Positions 7,707 to 16,708 of a DNA stretch of 64,000 nt are shown piece by piece. The notes beneath the pieces are model-generated. The model did not search any database. It was not told the DNA's origin and saw only the letters and a list, made by a program, of their open reading frames with translations. This DNA comes from CAYPTB01 sp964413535 (GTDB lineage: Bacteria > Planctomycetota > UBA1135 > GCA-002686595), in the NCBI GenBank assembly GCA_964413535.1, contig CAYPTB010000054.1, positions 62,001 through 126,000 of the forward strand, read 5' to 3'. How positions within the stretch are numbered: position 1 is the first letter of the stretch; every line of letters starts with the position of its first letter. A program made the translations under genes and the position numbers.

Positions 7707-9115
7707 GGCCCCGCCTCCTCGAAGCCGAGCTCGCGCGGAGTGCGGCGCGAGAGCGAGCGGTCCCATTCCACGCGGGCGCGCTCGCGCACGAGGTCCAGCA
7801 TGCCCTGGTCGGCGGGCGCCTGCGGCGGGCCGGCCGAGACGGCGGCCGCGTAGATCCGCTCGAGCTCGACGACGCTCTCCTCCACGGTCGGGCACGCATG
7901 CGCGGGAACGGCCGCGCACAGCTCTGACCACAAGTGCGGCTCCTCCAAGAGGCGCGCGAGCGCGCCCGCGAGCGACGCCGGGTCGCCGGAGGTGTACAAG
8001 AGCGCCCCGCCGAAGGAGCGCGCGCGCTCGCCGAAAGCGCCTGCGTCGGGCAGCACGGCCGGCAGTCCCATGCACCACGCTTCGTCGAGCACGAGCCCCC
8101 ACGACTCGTGCGCGCGCGAGCCGGACACCATGGCGTGCACGGCGGTCGCGGGATGCGCTCCCAGCGCCGCGTCGTCGAACGCGCCGTGGAAGACGACGTC
8201 GAGCCCGCGCGCCTCTTTCGCGAGACGCACGGCGAAGGCGCGGTCGACCTCGCCTCCGGCCAGGTGCAGCGTGACGCGCTCGGGGCGTTCGAGCGCGCGG
8301 ATCGCGGCGAGCACGACGTCCGCGCCCTTGAGCGGATGGAGGTGGCCCCAGGCGCCGAGCACGAGACGCCCGCTCTCCGCGGGCGGCGCGAGCGGCTCGC
8401 GACGCGCGAGGGCGAGGTCGCGCCCCGGCGGCACCACCTGCGCGCGCAACGAGCCCGGCGCGCGGCCGAGGAAGCGCTCGATCGTCTCGGCGTGCGTGCG
8501 CGAGGGCGTGATGATCGCGCGCGCCAGGTCGAGCTCGCGCGCGAGGTCCGCGGCGTGCTCGGCGAACGCGATCGCCCCCCCTTCCGGCCCGACCCACGGA
8601 GTCCGCGGAGGAAGGCGGCCGGCGCACGCGACGCAGGGCGAGAAGCCCGCGCGCTCGCGGCACAGCTCGGTGGCGCCGGGCTGAACGCGGAAGGTCAGCA
8701 GGCAGGTGGTCCACAGATCGTGCAGCGTGACGACCGACGGGATGCCGGCGCGCGCCGCCGTCGCCACGAGATCGCGTGTGAGCCGGATCCAGTGCTGCAC
8801 GTGCACGACGTCGGGACGCTCGCTCTCGAGGATCGCGCGGAACGCGCGCGCGACGCGCGGCTCGGCGCTCTTCTGCCAGTGATCGAAGTACAGGTCGTCG
8901 CGGTGGATGCGGTACACGGGGTGGCTCGCCCCCGTCGCGGGATCGACGTCCTCGTCGCGAGTCGTGCGGAAGCCGTCCTGCCACTGCATGCTGCCGGCGA
9001 CGACGACGACCTCCACGCCTCGGCGCACGAGCCCGCGAGCCTGGGCGCGAACGGTGTGCTCCGTACCGCCGACGAGCTCGGGGGGATAGCCGTGGAGCGC
9101 GAAGAGGATCTTCAC
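7703..9115 (-). CDS. glycosyltransferase family 4 (GT-B)
   Basis: A 470-aa GT-B enzyme that starts at the GTG at 9115 (VKILFALHGYPPELVGGTE), in a GTGA overlap with the upstream gene. Seen: GTEHTVRAQARGLVRRGVE at the N-terminus, VVHVQHWIRL, a Cys motif around FSPCVACAG, WGHLHPLKGADVVL, and the donor-site motif AHESWGLVLDEAWCMG. The motif variant (ESxGLVLDEA) is the same as in the gene at 13489-14727, so the two are paralogues distinct from the WYEN-type enzymes beside them. The C-terminal 40 residues extend beyond the usual GT4 fold. Role: one transfer step in the cell-surface glycan pathway; specificity unknown. Confidence 0.87.
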   Translation of the reverse strand: MKILFALHGYPPELVGGTEHTVRAQARGLVRRGVEVVVVAGSMQWQDGFRTTRDEDVDPATGASHPVYRIHRDDLYFDHWQKSAEPRVARAFRAILESERPDVVHVQHWIRLTRDLVATAARAGIPSVVTLHDLWTTCLLTFRVQPGATELCRERAGFSPCVACAGRLPPRTPWVGPEGGAIAFAEHAADLARELDLARAIITPSRTHAETIERFLGRAPGSLRAQVVPPGRDLALARREPLAPPAESGRLVLGAWGHLHPLKGADVVLAAIRALERPERVTLHLAGGEVDRAFAVRLAKEARGLDVVFHGAFDDAALGAHPATAVHAMVSGSRAHESWGLVLDEAWCMGLPAVLPDAGAFGERARSFGGALLYTSGDPASLAGALARLLEEPHLWSELCAAVPAHACPTVEESVVELERIYAAAVSAGPPQAPADQGMLDLVRERARVEWDRSLSRRTPRELGFEEAGP

Positions 9116-10596
9116 GCGTCGGATCGACAACGGGAGCGGGTCCGGTCGGCCCGGTGCGCGAGCGCCTCCAGGTACAGCTCCTCGAACTGGCGCGCGTCCT
9201 CTTGCACGGGCTTGACGTGCAGGTCGTGGGGATACAGGCGCGCGAGCTCGGAGCGGTCCGCGAACAAGCGCGAGAGGAGCTGCGCGAGTCCCGCGGCATC
9301 GCCCACGGGGAAGCGGAAGCCCGTCACACCCGGCTCGACCAGCTCGGCCATCCCCCCCAGGTCGGAGACGAGGATCGGCGTCTTCGTCGCGAGCGCTTCG
9401 AGGATGATGAGCGGCGAGTTCTCGTACCACACGCTCGGTACGACGAGCACGTCCGTGCGGGCCAGCGCCCCTGGCACCTCCGAGCGTTTCAGTCCGCCGA
9501 GCAGCTTCGCGCCCGTCGGCTCGGCCAGCGTCTGGAGCCGGCGGATGTAGGCCGGGTTGTGGTCGAGGTTGCCCCAGATGCACAGCTCGCCCGCCGCCCG
9601 TTCGGCGTCCGAGAGCTGGGCCCAGGCCTCGAGCAGGACGTGCACGCCCTTGTGCGGCGCGGGCGTGCCGATGAACGCGACCCGCAGGCGCTCGCCGGGG
9701 ACGCGGCGAAAACCCTCGAAGGCCGACAGGTCGATCCCGGTGCGGCAGTAGTCGATCTGCTCCGGCGGAATGCCCCAGTCGAGGAAGCGCTCGCGCAAGA
9801 ACCGGCTCGGCGCGAGGAAGCGGTAGACGACCGGCAACAGCCGATCGCGCAGCGTGCTGTCGCGCTCGCGAACGAGCTCGGCGAGCTCGAGCGCCCGCAC
9901 CCCGTGCGGCTCCGACGGCGGGCGCCAGACCGAGGTCGGAGCATTCTCCGCTCCGGAAGCCGCCGAGCCGGACGGCTTCCGCGCGCTGCCGCGCCCCTTC
10001 AAGAGATCCCCCACGCGCCGCGCGGGCGCGGCCAGGTTGATCCCCGTTCCCTGGCGCAGGCGGGCGATCGCCTTGGCCAGCGCGCGCTCGCCGCGGCTCT
10101 GCTTGAACTTCAGGTCGACCAGGCAGCCGCCGCAGATCTCCGGGACGACTTCGTGGCAGATCGAGCCGTTCGCGTGGATGCGCTGGCCGTAACGCGCGCA
10201 CTGCAGCCAGTAGTCGTGCAGCGTGAAGAGCACCGGGATCCCGCGCCGCGCCACTTCCTCGACGCATCCTACCGACAGGTACAGGAGGTGCATGAAGTGC
10301 ACGACGTCGGGTTTCAGGTCGTCGAGCAGGAGGCTCATCGACCGCACCACGTGCGGGTAGTCCCAGGTCTCGCGGAAGTCGTTGTAGAAGAGGTTGTTCG
10401 TCAGCTCGTGGACCGGCAGGCCCTCGTACTCGCGGAAGTGGACCGTGAGATTGGGGAGCCCGATGTCCTTCTCGGTCGCGAAGACGTGGACGTCGTGCCC
10501 GCGCTTCACGAGCGCCTTGGCCACCTCGAAGGTGTAGATCTCCGTGCCGGCGGGATGCTTGGGGAGGAAGTCGTGGTTGACGAAGAGGACGCGCAT
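9112..10596 (-). CDS. glycosyltransferase family 4 (GT-B), long form
   Basis: A 494-aa GT-B enzyme that starts at the ATG at 10596 (MRVLFVNHDFLPKHPAGTE). It shows GTEIYTFEVAKALVKRGHDV, VVHFMHLLYLSVG, a Cys pair in CGGCLVD, GTPAPHKGVHVLLEAW and SVWYENSPLIILEAL. It is close in design to the 6453-7706 enzyme, with an insertion of about 80 residues in the linker (around residues 180-260, Ser/Ala/Arg-rich) between the two Rossmann halves. The stop overlaps the next start by 4 bases. A gap of 71 bases separates it from the GT2 gene upstream, the longest inside the operon. No clear ribosome-binding site is visible there. Confidence 0.87.
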   Translation of the reverse strand: MRVLFVNHDFLPKHPAGTEIYTFEVAKALVKRGHDVHVFATEKDIGLPNLTVHFREYEGLPVHELTNNLFYNDFRETWDYPHVVRSMSLLLDDLKPDVVHFMHLLYLSVGCVEEVARRGIPVLFTLHDYWLQCARYGQRIHANGSICHEVVPEICGGCLVDLKFKQSRGERALAKAIARLRQGTGINLAAPARRVGDLLKGRGSARKPSGSAASGAENAPTSVWRPPSEPHGVRALELAELVRERDSTLRDRLLPVVYRFLAPSRFLRERFLDWGIPPEQIDYCRTGIDLSAFEGFRRVPGERLRVAFIGTPAPHKGVHVLLEAWAQLSDAERAAGELCIWGNLDHNPAYIRRLQTLAEPTGAKLLGGLKRSEVPGALARTDVLVVPSVWYENSPLIILEALATKTPILVSDLGGMAELVEPGVTGFRFPVGDAAGLAQLLSRLFADRSELARLYPHDLHVKPVQEDARQFEELYLEALAHRADRTRSRCRSDA

Positions 10597-10667
10597 CGGG
10601 GGCGGCAAGCCTACTCCATGGCGCTCCCGACGCGGCGCGGCGCGCGGGATCCCGAGCTCTCTCGCCG

Positions 10668-11768
10668 TCAATTGCACAGCGGCCGGACGAGCATCCACCA
10701 CGCGCGCAGGAAGCGATCCAGGAAGCCCGCCATGCACCGGGCGGCGGGCTTCGCGAGGAGCTGCGGCGTCAGGGTCAGCGGTCCGCCGACGAGGAGATCC
10801 CGGTCGCGGAGCACGCGGGCGCGTTGAACGGCGCGGCGCTTCGCGGCGAGGATCGGCAGCTCGAGCAGGAAGTCGAGCTTGCCGCGCAGCGTCGGCCCGA
10901 GGTTGCCCTTGGCCGCGGAGAAGCAGAGCCAGACGACCTCGTAGACGAGGAGCGCGGGCGCCGTGAAGAACAGCGTGCGCAGCCCATGGCACTTCGCGAG
11001 GATCATCAACCGGTTGCGCGAGTGGTAGTAGGCGCGGCGACTCGGATAGACGGCGCCCTCGCGATCTTCGCGGAACGAGAGCCCGGGCGTGCCGCCCTTG
11101 TGCAACACGATCGCGTCCTCGACCGAGAGCAGCACGCGCCCGGCCAGGCGCAGCCGCAGCCCGAGGTCGTAGTCCTCCATCAGGTAGAAGAGGTCCTCGT
11201 CGAAGCCTCCCGCCTCCCCCAGCGCCTCGCGGTCGACGAGCGCCGTGAGCGCGACCAGACCGTCGACCTCCACCACCCCCTCCCCCTCCGCCTCCGCGAT
11301 CGGCACGTAGAAATTGCGCAGCGACATCACGCCCGCGTAGTGCAGGCGCGCGCTGTCGTAGTGGACGCGGTCGGGCTCGCCGAACACGACGCTGCGCGGC
11401 AGCACGGCGGCGGCGGGGCGCCCGACCCAGGCCGACACGAGCTTCGCGAGCACGTCCGGGCGCACGACCACGTCGTTGTCGACGAGGAGCACGGCGCGAT
11501 TGCGCGCGGCCGCCAGCCCGGCGTTGCGCGCAGCGCACGGCCCGCGATTGTGCCCGAGCTCGAGCACGCGCACGTCCGGGAAGCTCTCGCGCACGAGCGC
11601 CACGCTGCCGTCGGTCGAGCCGTCGTCGACGACGATCACCTCGTCGGGCGCCTGCGCGAGCCCGCGCAGCGCCCCCAGGCAGTCGGCCAGGTAGCCCTCG
11701 CCCTGGTAGTTGCACACGACGGCGCTGACCGGTCCGCGCCGCCACTCTCCCGGCTCGTCCTTCGCCAT
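10668..11768 (-). CDS. glycosyltransferase family 2
   Basis: A 366-aa GT-A enzyme, ATG at 11768 (MAKDEPGEWRRGPVSAVV). The fold is marked by VSAVVCNYQGEGYLADCL, VIVVDDGSTDGSVALV, ARNAGLAAARNRAVLLVDNDV (the DxD-type metal site) and FDEDLFYLMEDYDLGLRLR (the catalytic ED region). A hydrophobic C-terminal segment (TLFFTAPALLVYEVVWLCF, about residues 270-290) suggests membrane attachment, common in rhamnosyl- or related GT2 enzymes. Two bases separate it from the stop of the PIG-L/GT2 fusion upstream. Substrate not determinable. Confidence 0.88.
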   Translation of the reverse strand: MAKDEPGEWRRGPVSAVVCNYQGEGYLADCLGALRGLAQAPDEVIVVDDGSTDGSVALVRESFPDVRVLELGHNRGPCAARNAGLAAARNRAVLLVDNDVVVRPDVLAKLVSAWVGRPAAAVLPRSVVFGEPDRVHYDSARLHYAGVMSLRNFYVPIAEAEGEGVVEVDGLVALTALVDREALGEAGGFDEDLFYLMEDYDLGLRLRLAGRVLLSVEDAIVLHKGGTPGLSFREDREGAVYPSRRAYYHSRNRLMILAKCHGLRTLFFTAPALLVYEVVWLCFSAAKGNLGPTLRGKLDFLLELPILAAKRRAVQRARVLRDRDLLVGGPLTLTPQLLAKPAARCMAGFLDRFLRAWWMLVRPLCN

Positions 11769-11770
11769 GC

Positions 11771-13492
11771 TCAGCGGATCGGGAGCTCGAAGTCCTCGTG
11801 CGTACAGGGCTGGCGCCGCTTCAGGCAGTAGGGAACGTTGTAGAGCACGCTCGCGAGCGCCTTCAGCACGATCCACGCCGCGCCGGGAGTTTCGCGCAGC
11901 GAGCGCCCGATGCCGATCGTGCCGGTCGCGTCGGTCACCTCCCCCGCGGCTTCGTCCTTCCCACCGCGCAGCACCACCTTCCCGAACACGAGGAATGGCA
12001 TGCGCAGGAGGTCCTCGAGCGGCGCGTACTTCAGCATCCCGAGCCACGCATTGCGCGCGTGGTAGTACAGGCTGCGCTTGCCCATCTGGATGCCGAAGGG
12101 TTGCCGGTGGAACGTCTCCACGCCGGGGAACTGGAGCACGCGGTAGCCGAGGTTCAAGAGCCGGCAGGTCAGGTCGCGCTCGTTCCCGTAGATGTAGAGC
12201 CGCTCGTCGTAGCCCCCTGCCTCGCGCAACGCCTTCGTCCGCGCGAGGCTGCCGCAGCCCCTGAACGTGCTCATGTAGCGCTCGCGATTGACGGAGGGAG
12301 CGTTCCTGTAGCTCTCGGGCGTTCCGGGCTCGACGATCTTCGTCGACACGATCGCGGTCGTCTCGGGCTCGCGCAGCATGCGCTCGGTGGTCTTCTCGAG
12401 CCACTCGGGCGGAAGCACGATGTCGTCGTCGAGGATCGCGACGAGCGGAGTCTGCGCGCTCGCGAAACCGATGTTGAAGGTCTCACAGGCGCCGTAGCGC
12501 GAGTGCGGCATGGCGATCAGGCGCACCTCGGGGTACTCCTCCGCCACCATGCGCTGCGTGGGGTCCTGGCTCGCGTTGTCGACGACGATCACGGCTTCGA
12601 AGGGCACGGTCTGGGCGCGCAGGCCGTCGAGGTTCGCGCGCAGCTCCTCGGCCTTGTTCCAGGTACAGATCACGGCCGTCGCCGCAGGCCACTCGACCCG
12701 GACGCGGCTCGTGCTCGCGCCCGGCGCGGGCTCGAACGCGGGCCTGCCGTTCGAAGGCGCGAGCCCGTGCTCGCCGCCGAACACGGCGTCCAGCAAGCTC
12801 GCCACCTTGCCCTCGTAGGCCAGGAGGTCGCGGCTCGATAGATCCGCGAAGCCCTCGACGTAGCGCACCGCCGGATCCTCGATGTTGACGGTGCGGGCGC
12901 GGTCGACGGCGTCGGCCTTCGATTCGAGGTCGTGGTAGCGCAACTGGCTCTCGAAGCAGCGGATGGCCGCGACCTTCTTCGCCCAGAAGCGCGTCGTGTC
13001 GAACAGCGCTCCCGCCTGGACCTGCGCGTTCACTCCGTACAAGAGCACGCGCCGCTCGCGCCCTGCCGCCAGCGCGGCGACGAGGGCCCGGCTCGCAGCG
13101 CGGTGATCGGGGTGCATCTCCTGCGGCGAAGGTCCGTAGACGAGGTCGGGATCGAACGCATCGATCTCGCCCCGCAGCGCGGCCACGAGGTCGTGACGCG
13201 TGGCGAGCGCGCCGTCGGGAAGTCCCAGGAAGCGGTGATCGGCGATGCCGAGCGCAGCCCCTGCGCGCAGCGACTCGGACCTGCGCACGGCCGCCACGTC
13301 CTCCAGCGCGGCCGCGGGATCGCCTGCCGCTCCGTCGGTCAGGACGACGACGCGCACCGCGTCGCCGCGCTCCGCGTGGAAGGCGAGCAGCCCTCCGCAT
13401 CCGAACACTTCGTCGTCGGAATGCGGCGCGACGACCAGGACGCGCTCGGGGAGCGAGCGCGGATCGAGGAGCGGAGGGAAGAGGGCTTTCAC
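11771..13492 (-). CDS. PIG-L deacetylase / glycosyltransferase family 2 fusion
   Basis: A 573-aa two-domain protein from the GTG at 13492 (VKALFPPLLDPRSL), in a GTGA overlap with the gene upstream. Residues about 15-240 form a PIG-L (LmbE) deacetylase: VVAPHSDDEVFGCGG carries the HxDD zinc motif and EMHPDHRAASRAL the second His pair. Residues about 275-540 form a GT2 domain: TAVICTWNKAEELRANL, VIVVDNASQDPT, VAILDDDIVLPPEW and GNERDLTCRLL. This combination suggests one polypeptide that de-N-acetylates a sugar and also transfers one. Known PIG-L relatives deacetylate GlcNAc conjugates; the actual substrate here is inferred only from the operon. Confidence 0.88.
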   Translation of the reverse strand: MKALFPPLLDPRSLPERVLVVAPHSDDEVFGCGGLLAFHAERGDAVRVVVLTDGAAGDPAAALEDVAAVRRSESLRAGAALGIADHRFLGLPDGALATRHDLVAALRGEIDAFDPDLVYGPSPQEMHPDHRAASRALVAALAAGRERRVLLYGVNAQVQAGALFDTTRFWAKKVAAIRCFESQLRYHDLESKADAVDRARTVNIEDPAVRYVEGFADLSSRDLLAYEGKVASLLDAVFGGEHGLAPSNGRPAFEPAPGASTSRVRVEWPAATAVICTWNKAEELRANLDGLRAQTVPFEAVIVVDNASQDPTQRMVAEEYPEVRLIAMPHSRYGACETFNIGFASAQTPLVAILDDDIVLPPEWLEKTTERMLREPETTAIVSTKIVEPGTPESYRNAPSVNRERYMSTFRGCGSLARTKALREAGGYDERLYIYGNERDLTCRLLNLGYRVLQFPGVETFHRQPFGIQMGKRSLYYHARNAWLGMLKYAPLEDLLRMPFLVFGKVVLRGGKDEAAGEVTDATGTIGIGRSLRETPGAAWIVLKALASVLYNVPYCLKRRQPCTHEDFELPIR

Positions 13493-14727
13493 GGGATGGG
13501 AGAGAGGTTCCGGTAGAGCAGGTCGAGCTCGCGCGCGGCGTCCGCCGCCGTCGGGATGTCCTTCGGCACGGCGGCGCGCTCGCGCGCATGCAGGTCGGGA
13601 TTGTCCAGGAGTTCGCGGAAAGCGCTCGCCCAGGCCGCGGGGTTCAGGGCGGGCAGCACGCGCCCGGCGGAACCGACGCGCTCGTGCAGGGCTCCGCGGT
13701 CGGAGACCCAGGCCGGCATCCCCAGGGCGAAGGCCTCGTCGAGGACGAGCCCGTAGCTCTCCCGCGCGCGCGACGGCAGCGCGACGAGGTCGCAGTCCCC
13801 CACCATCCCGGCGAGGTCCTCCGGCGCATAGGCGCCGTGGTGGTGGAGCGCGAGCCGGCCGGCGGTCCGGGCGAGCGCGGCGTCGAAGCCCGCTTCGACC
13901 TCGCGCCCGGCGAGGTGCAGCTCGACGCTCCCGGCCGGAAGCGTCGCGAGGGCGCTCACGAGCTCGAGCGAACCCTTGGCGGCCGTGCGGTGTCCGAGGT
14001 GCAGCACGCGCAGCGGGCGCGACCCGTCCCAGACCGACCCGGGCGCGCGCAGCGGGCGCTCGATGCGCGAGCACAGCCCGTGCGGCAGGGCGCGCACCGC
14101 GCCGCGTCGCAACCCGCAGAGTTCTTCGACCGCGCGCGCGTGCGTGCGGCTCGGCGCGAGGAGCGCGCGCGCCGCGGCGAGCTCGGCGTCGAAGGCGCGC
14201 ACGCGCCGCTCGAGCGCCGCATGGACCCCGGCCGCGGCGCGCTCCGGCGGCAGGTCGGGCGCGAGGCAGCGCGCGCACGGCGCGAGCTCGCCGCGCGGAG
14301 GGCACACGATCGCCGGATCGGGCGAGGTGCGGAAGAAGCGCACGCAGCTCGTGAAGTGATCGTGCAGCGTCACGACGACCGGCGTCTCGCGCGACAGCGC
14401 GCGCACGAGCGACATGCCGTTGCCGGACCAGTGGTGCACGTGCGCGACGTCGGCGCCGCGCGCTTCCTCGCGCGCCAGGGCCACGAGCCGCGGGCGCTCG
14501 AGCTCGACGTCGTAGCCTTCGTCGCTCTGCCTGGGCAGGTGCACGACCTCGATGCCGTCCACCGTGTCGCGCAGGCGGTCCGCGCCCCGGTGCGGCTCCT
14601 CCGTGCCGGCCACCACGCGCACCTCGTGCCCGAGCCGGCCGAGCTCGCGAGCGTGCGCGCGCACGACCCGCTCCGTCCCGCCCTCGAAGTGCGGGGCGAA
14701 GTTCGGCGTGAAGTGGACGAGCTTCAA
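13489..14727 (-). CDS. glycosyltransferase family 4 (GT-B)
   Basis: A 412-aa GT-B enzyme. The likely start is a TTG at 14727 (LKLVHFTPNFAPHFEGGTE) that overlaps the upstream stop by 4 bases (TTGA). It matches the N-terminal pattern and the GTGA-type junctions of the other genes; no ATG or GTG fits as well. Motifs: GGTERVVRAHARELGRLGHE, VAHVHHWSGNG, a Cys set in LAPCARCLAPD, HLGHRTAAKGSLELVSAL and the donor-site ARESYGLVLDEAFALG. It is the closest relative in this window of the 7703-9115 enzyme. It acts in the same glycan pathway; the sugar is unknown. Confidence 0.86.
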   Translation of the reverse strand: MKLVHFTPNFAPHFEGGTERVVRAHARELGRLGHEVRVVAGTEEPHRGADRLRDTVDGIEVVHLPRQSDEGYDVELERPRLVALAREEARGADVAHVHHWSGNGMSLVRALSRETPVVVTLHDHFTSCVRFFRTSPDPAIVCPPRGELAPCARCLAPDLPPERAAAGVHAALERRVRAFDAELAAARALLAPSRTHARAVEELCGLRRGAVRALPHGLCSRIERPLRAPGSVWDGSRPLRVLHLGHRTAAKGSLELVSALATLPAGSVELHLAGREVEAGFDAALARTAGRLALHHHGAYAPEDLAGMVGDCDLVALPSRARESYGLVLDEAFALGMPAWVSDRGALHERVGSAGRVLPALNPAAWASAFRELLDNPDLHARERAAVPKDIPTAADAARELDLLYRNLSPIP

Positions 14728-15443
14728 CGACCGATCCCGACCCACTCGCGATCGAGGTCTGTGGCGGGTCCGAGCGGGGCGAACGCTTCGCCGAAGGTCG
14801 CTTCGCCGGGCAGGTAGACGCTGCGCTGCGCGTTCAGCCCCATGCCGCAGTGCGCGACGTCGCCGTAGGGAGCCTGGGAAGCGTGCTTCCTCAACGCCGC
14901 TAGCTTCTGCTCGGCGACGGTGGTGATGTCGACGACGCGCGTGGCGACGAGCGGCGTCCACACCTCGAACCCCCAGGCCGCCCCGCCGAAGTCGGCGAGC
15001 TCGAGCCCCGCGCGCGCGACGCGCGCCAGGACGTGGTGGTCGACGTGGTGCTCGCCGATCCACGGCGCGTACACGACGTCCGGCCGCCAGACGCGGACGA
15101 GTTCGGCGACGCGCCGCGCCCCGACCGCGAACTCGGGCGCGCCCGGTTCGTGTCCCTCGGGATAGCCCCAGAACTCGTAGTCGGAGAGGCCCAGGCACGC
15201 TCCGCCGGCGCGCGCCTCGCCCTGCCGCACGCGCGCGATCTCGGCCGGATCGAAGCGCTGCTGCGGATCGCCGAGGACGCCGTCGTAGACGATCACGACG
15301 TGCACGGGATCGCCCTGCCCGACGTGCAGCGCCGCGGTCCCGCCGCAGCCCAGCACGTCGTCGTCGGGATGCGGCGCGAGCACGAGCGCCCGACCGCGTT
15401 CGGGGCGCGCCAGCGCATCCGGGAGGGGCGCGCGCTCGTTCAC
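14724..15443 (-). CDS. PIG-L family deacetylase (LmbE-like)
   Basis: A 239-aa zinc hydrolase from the GTG at 15443 (VNERAPLPDALARPERG), GTGA overlap with the GT2 upstream. The zinc site is visible as LVLAPHPDDDVLGCGG (near residue 22) and GEHHVDHHVLARV. It stands alone as a deacetylase domain, unlike the fusion at 11771-13492, so the operon encodes two such activities. Family members remove acetyl groups from N-acetyl-hexosamines in glycolipids, mycothiol precursors or antibiotics. In this context a surface-glycan sugar is the most likely substrate. The end overlaps the next gene's TTG start. Confidence 0.88.
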   Translation of the reverse strand: MNERAPLPDALARPERGRALVLAPHPDDDVLGCGGTAALHVGQGDPVHVVIVYDGVLGDPQQRFDPAEIARVRQGEARAGGACLGLSDYEFWGYPEGHEPGAPEFAVGARRVAELVRVWRPDVVYAPWIGEHHVDHHVLARVARAGLELADFGGAAWGFEVWTPLVATRVVDITTVAEQKLAALRKHASQAPYGDVAHCGMGLNAQRSVYLPGEATFGEAFAPLGPATDLDREWVGIGR

Positions 15444-16708
15444 GCCGCCCCCTCGCGATCGCGAATCGCTGCGCGGTAGGCCGGGATCGCGGCGACCTCG
15501 AGCGGCTCGTTCCTCCCGGGCGAGGTCTTCGCGAAGTGCCAGGCGCCGAGCACCTCGCCGTTCGCGAGGTCGACGGCGCGGATGTAGTAGTCGGCCTGGA
15601 AGAACCACTCCCAGGTGCGCGCCGGACAGGTCCAGCTCGCGCCCTCGCCGAAGATCGCGACGGCCAGGATCCACGACGGGGCCATGGTGAGCTCGAGGAC
15701 GAAGCGCGTCCGCCGCGGCAGGGGGATCACGACCGGACCCTCGAACGTCCCCAGCTCGACGATCGGGTGCATCGGGCGGAAGGAGAGTCGGGGCGGCCAC
15801 TTGGCCGAGCACCACTGCATGAAGTCGGACGCGAGGCCGCCGAGCGGACCGTAGAACTTCCTGAAGTAGGCGCGCTGCGACACGCGCCAGCGCGCGAGCG
15901 GCCCCGCCTCGCTGCCGCCGATCCCGCACGAGCGCGACCAGTGGTGCACGACGCTCGCGCCGCCGTGGAACACGACGCGGTAGCCGAGGCGACGCACCTC
16001 GCGACACAGGTCGGTGTCCTCGAAGTACAGCGGGTAGCGCTCGTCCATCAGGGACGGGAGGCGCGCGACGACCTCGCGCCGCAGGAGCATGCAGCAGCCC
16101 GAGACCATCTCCGTGTCGACCGCCTCGCCCGTCTGCCACCAGGGGAGCGACGCCGCGAGACGCCGCTCGCTGTACGAGCGGCAGAGGGACGGACTCGTCT
16201 GCGCCAGCAGGATCGAGAGCGACTCGTACAGGGTCGGGAGCTCGTTGCGCGGCAGGTGCAACACCGCGTCGTCGTCGATGTAGGCGCGCGGACCGAGCAC
16301 GCCGCAGTCGTCGTGCTCCTCGAGGTAGTCGAGCAGGAGCCCGAGCGCTCCGGGCAGGAAGAACAGGTCGGGATTGAGCACCGCGACGACGTCGCGCGGC
16401 CCGCCGCTCGTCCGCGCCAACGCCAGGTTCATGCCGCCCGCGTAGCCCGCGTTCGAGGTGCTCCGCACGACCGTGACCCCGCGCTCCTCCAAGTCGGCGA
16501 GCCAGGGCTCCTGCGTCAGCGGCGACGCGTTGTCGACCACGACCACCTCGAGGTCTTCCGGTCGACGACCTTCGTACGCCCAGGCCGCGCGCAGGGAGTC
16601 CACGCAGCTCGCGCAGAAGGCTCCGGAGTTGTAGTTGACGACGAGCGCGGAGAGCCGCACGTCCCGTCGCCCGGCCGAAGCCGCGCGAGAGCCCCTCACA
16701 CCGGCCAT
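15440..16708 (-). CDS. glycosyltransferase family 2
   Basis: A 422-aa GT2 enzyme. I give the ATG at 16708 (MAGVRGSRAAS), which overlaps the ATPase gene by 13 bases. An in-frame GTG at 16699 makes the 4-base GTGA overlap seen at the other junctions and is equally likely. Motifs: LSALVVNYNSGAFCASCV, VVVVDNASPL, NAGYAGGMNLAL, VAVLNPDLFFLPGAL (metal-binding NPD, as in rhamnosyltransferases of the WcaE/RfbN type) and MDERYPLYFEDTDLC. A C-terminal extension of about 110 residues (from about 310) with PIVELGTFEGPVVIPLP and WEWFFQADYYIRAV is not part of the GT2 fold and may be a small beta domain. Confidence 0.87.
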   Translation of the reverse strand: MAGVRGSRAASAGRRDVRLSALVVNYNSGAFCASCVDSLRAAWAYEGRRPEDLEVVVVDNASPLTQEPWLADLEERGVTVVRSTSNAGYAGGMNLALARTSGGPRDVVAVLNPDLFFLPGALGLLLDYLEEHDDCGVLGPRAYIDDDAVLHLPRNELPTLYESLSILLAQTSPSLCRSYSERRLAASLPWWQTGEAVDTEMVSGCCMLLRREVVARLPSLMDERYPLYFEDTDLCREVRRLGYRVVFHGGASVVHHWSRSCGIGGSEAGPLARWRVSQRAYFRKFYGPLGGLASDFMQWCSAKWPPRLSFRPMHPIVELGTFEGPVVIPLPRRTRFVLELTMAPSWILAVAIFGEGASWTCPARTWEWFFQADYYIRAVDLANGEVLGAWHFAKTSPGRNEPLEVAAIPAYRAAIRDREGAA

